64,000 nt of DNA from Rachicladosporium sp. CCFEE 5018 (Eukaryota > Ascomycota > Dothideomycetes > Cladosporiales > Cladosporiaceae): assembly GCA_002077045.2 (NCBI GenBank), contig KZ111159.1:372001-436000 (forward strand), written 5' to 3'. The position numbers and the translations under genes are program-made. This document shows positions 61,905-64,000 of this stretch, piece after piece (position 1 is the stretch's first letter; every line of letters begins with the position of its first letter). The notes under the pieces were generated by a model. It made no database searches. It saw nothing but the letters and a program-made list of their open reading frames with translations, and was not told where the DNA came from.

Positions 61905-64000
61905 GATGCAGGAGCGGTGGTGTTATTGACCGGGTTGGTGGGAAGGGGCGTTGGGTGTTGCTAGGCGTGATGCGGAGCTGGTCGATCGCTTGCGATTACC
62001 GGATAACGAGTGTGGGTTTGGTAGCGAGTGTGGGTGGGCTGCGAGGGCCTGTGGTGTAACGCCATGTTAGTCGGGACGAGCGTCGACAACGACGACAGCT
62101 GGGAATAGTTTGCGCGACCCTGCGATCACCGAGGCGATAGTATTGCAGCACTTAAACTCGTGCGCCAATTCGTCATGAGGGTCCTCTACAGTCTTTATGC
62201 GACATACCTGAAGTTCGGGGAATCACCAGGGGTTGGTTTCGAATGAATGAATTGCGACGATTGTGTATGGGCCGAAAGAGTGAGGCCGGAACGTTGCTGC
62301 TTCGCGTCGAAGCTGTGTGAATGTCGAGTAACGACTGGACGCTCGAGTGAGCAAGGGAGCGACGGGAACGATGCACGAAGAGGGTTGAAGTCGCACTGAA
62401 CGCGCGAAGATGCTGAGACTGATGGAGCACAGCAGGTCGCTGACAGGGAGTGCTGTGCCCGGAAATTGCAACGTTGCGGCAGGATCCGCTACTGAAATGC
62501 AAGTATTCGCGCTAGACGTTTTGTTCCTGAGAAAGTCTGTTTTGGGTCGCGGGTGGCTTGAACGGTCGTCTTCGGTTGCCGGCAAGGCATGTCACTCGTC
62601 GAGCTTTGCGCTGTGCAGTGATATGACGGCCGTCATATGATCGCTTTCGTCGTCCCAGTCGTCGCAGTCGACAATGCTCAAAGCCCCTTTATACACCTAT
62701 ACCATCGGGTGCAACCACACGTGCCTGCCACCCAAAGTGGTACCCGGCATTGCGTGCTACGCGACTCGCAATTTGACAACGCTCTTTACGCATCTTCACG
62801 CGGTGAACGCGTGTGACGACAAGAGAGACTTTGCTTGGCTCATTTGAGGCTGACAAGGTGACCCTCGGATCACAACGGCTGTCATCAGCGTGATCTCGAG
62901 TATCGCGACCACATGCTTCCACTCTGTCATGTCTGCATGCACACTCTATGGTAGGTAATCATCGCTAAAGCATCAATTAATGGCGCTATACCGATTGATG
63001 GTCAAGTCGAGCCTTTCGAGAGCCAACGGTCCCTGCGTACAACATATCACATGTTCTCGCTTCAGCTAGGCACGCGCCCGAGCACCCTTGCAACACAAGC
63101 GGTGGTAGCCCAAGTCTCTCTGGCCATTAAGACAGTGAAGGCGCCATTACACCGCATGCTCAGTGGGAGGACGCGAGGAGTATGAAGCTGAGCACTTTAG
63201 ATCGCGACGATCATCGACGCTTTGGTGAGCCGCATGTCTAGATGCAACGCTCGACGTTCCACTTATCATACAAGCCGCGACCCTTGGACAACTTGGAGCA
63301 TTGTAATAGCAGTGTTTTACATCGACCGAGCTGTCGATGCTACGAAGCCAAGCGTGCTTGTGTAGTTGTGATGGGCGCCATTTGTTCCTTTTGCTGCTGG
63401 ATGATGCTTCGCTCGTCCTGTGGTTCCTCTCGAACCATTGCAGTGTACCCAGAGCAGCCTCTCTGTGAGCTGCAAAAGGCGAGCGTCAGAATCAGCGTAG
63501 TGGACATGTACACGACCATTCTATAGCAAACGTTGCGCATTCTCGCGACGATTTGGGTTGTTGGAAGAAGTTGAGAAGGTCCAGTCTCTCCATAAGCAGA
63601 GCGTGACGAAGTATCGACGAGACCTGGGTTTTGGAAGTGGCCTTGACACGGCACTAAACGAAATCTTCCATCCCGTGATTGTATCGAAGGACTCTAATCA
63701 GTCCAGATAGGGAGCAATGCGGTCGATGTGCTGTGCAATGCTGCTCGTCTCATCCATAATCGTGTAGAAGGGAGGGTCCCTGACCCGTCATGAGCTTGCT
63801 TGCGTGCCAGATGTTATCGATCAGTCTAGTAGTGAAGTCCGGACCTCGAGCAAAGTCAGTGGCAAGTCGAGGATGGCCTGAGAAGGCATCGAACACGTCA
63901 AGCATCGCGCATGTGCAAACCGCGATCGTAGTTGATCGATCGACTTCCCGTCATTGCTATTGACGACGACACGACTGATGTAGTAATGAGAGAAGGCCTC
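61905..64000. other. Conserved gene-poor region (copy 2)
   Basis: Counterpart of 15168-17267, about 95 % identical. The frame matching 15488-15961 carries a TGA near 62600 here. No gene is supported. Confidence 0.5.

Larger units (their letters stand above)
46623..64000. repeat. Segmental duplication, copy 2
   Basis: Copy of 1-17267 in the same orientation, starting within the aminodeoxychorismate synthase gene and still matching where the window ends. Its true left border probably lies further left: copy 1 enters at the window edge inside the same gene, so the upstream part cannot be compared. Confidence 0.95.

Noticed and set aside
1..64000. CRISPR arrays, bacterial operons, ribosomal RNA, or intact transposase/reverse transcriptase genes
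   Set aside because: None seen; gene structure is eukaryotic and no conserved transposon protein motifs were found in the repeat-like regions.

Overview
The window looks like nuclear DNA of a filamentous ascomycete or black yeast, most likely a dothideomycete. Genes carry short 47-80 bp GT-AG introns with CTNAC-type branch points and the GC content is moderate. The proteins are Pezizomycotina-type orthologues (fused PabA-PabB, Elp5, Gpi13, Iws1, Tom5, Rad57, Yme2, Zn2Cys6 regulator). The two diverged copies of one region fit a highly duplicated or hybrid-diploid genome such as Hortaea werneckii; the species is inference only.

Layout. Bases 1-17267 and 46623-64000 are two copies, same order and strand, of one block: 3' end of aminodeoxychorismate synthase, about 6.8 kb without recognised genes, SEC22, an ASX-homology protein, ELP5, GPI13, a small single-pass membrane protein, and a long conserved gene-free stretch. 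The offset is 46.62-46.74 kb. Proteins are about 95-99 % identical and some intergenic parts are much more diverged. Between the copies lie a large coiled-coil protein (18018-21335) and the 3' end of an unknown gene, which runs into a 100-N assembly gap (22492-22591). After the gap come a truncated YME2, a tandem cluster of five related loci (24636-32268), IWS1, the tiny TOM5, a carnitine acetyltransferase with an in-frame stop, RAD57, a Zn2Cys6 transcription factor, a degenerate short-chain dehydrogenase and the complete aminodeoxychorismate synthase that opens copy 2.

The most unusual part is the minus-strand cluster at 24.6-32.3 kb. Its proteins share an aromatic N-terminal motif (FWYxxxxDWxxLL), a MET-x-x-GI element, a cysteine cluster with binuclear zinc-cluster-like spacing (CX2CX6CX10CX2CX5-6C) near residue 80, and a C-terminal Ala/Glu/Arg-rich helix. 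I do not recognise this family. Two members look intact, two carry only in-frame nonsense codons, and one, a two-domain member, is split by an extra unit of a 7-bp repeat.

Most other genes are housekeeping: folate precursor synthesis, ER-Golgi fusion, tRNA modification, GPI anchors, transcription elongation, mitochondrial import and nucleoid maintenance, DNA repair. Several disrupted genes lie on the contig right of the gap, as expected if one copy of a duplicated genome is decaying; the gap also makes a scaffold misjoin of two homologous contigs a serious alternative to a true tandem duplication.
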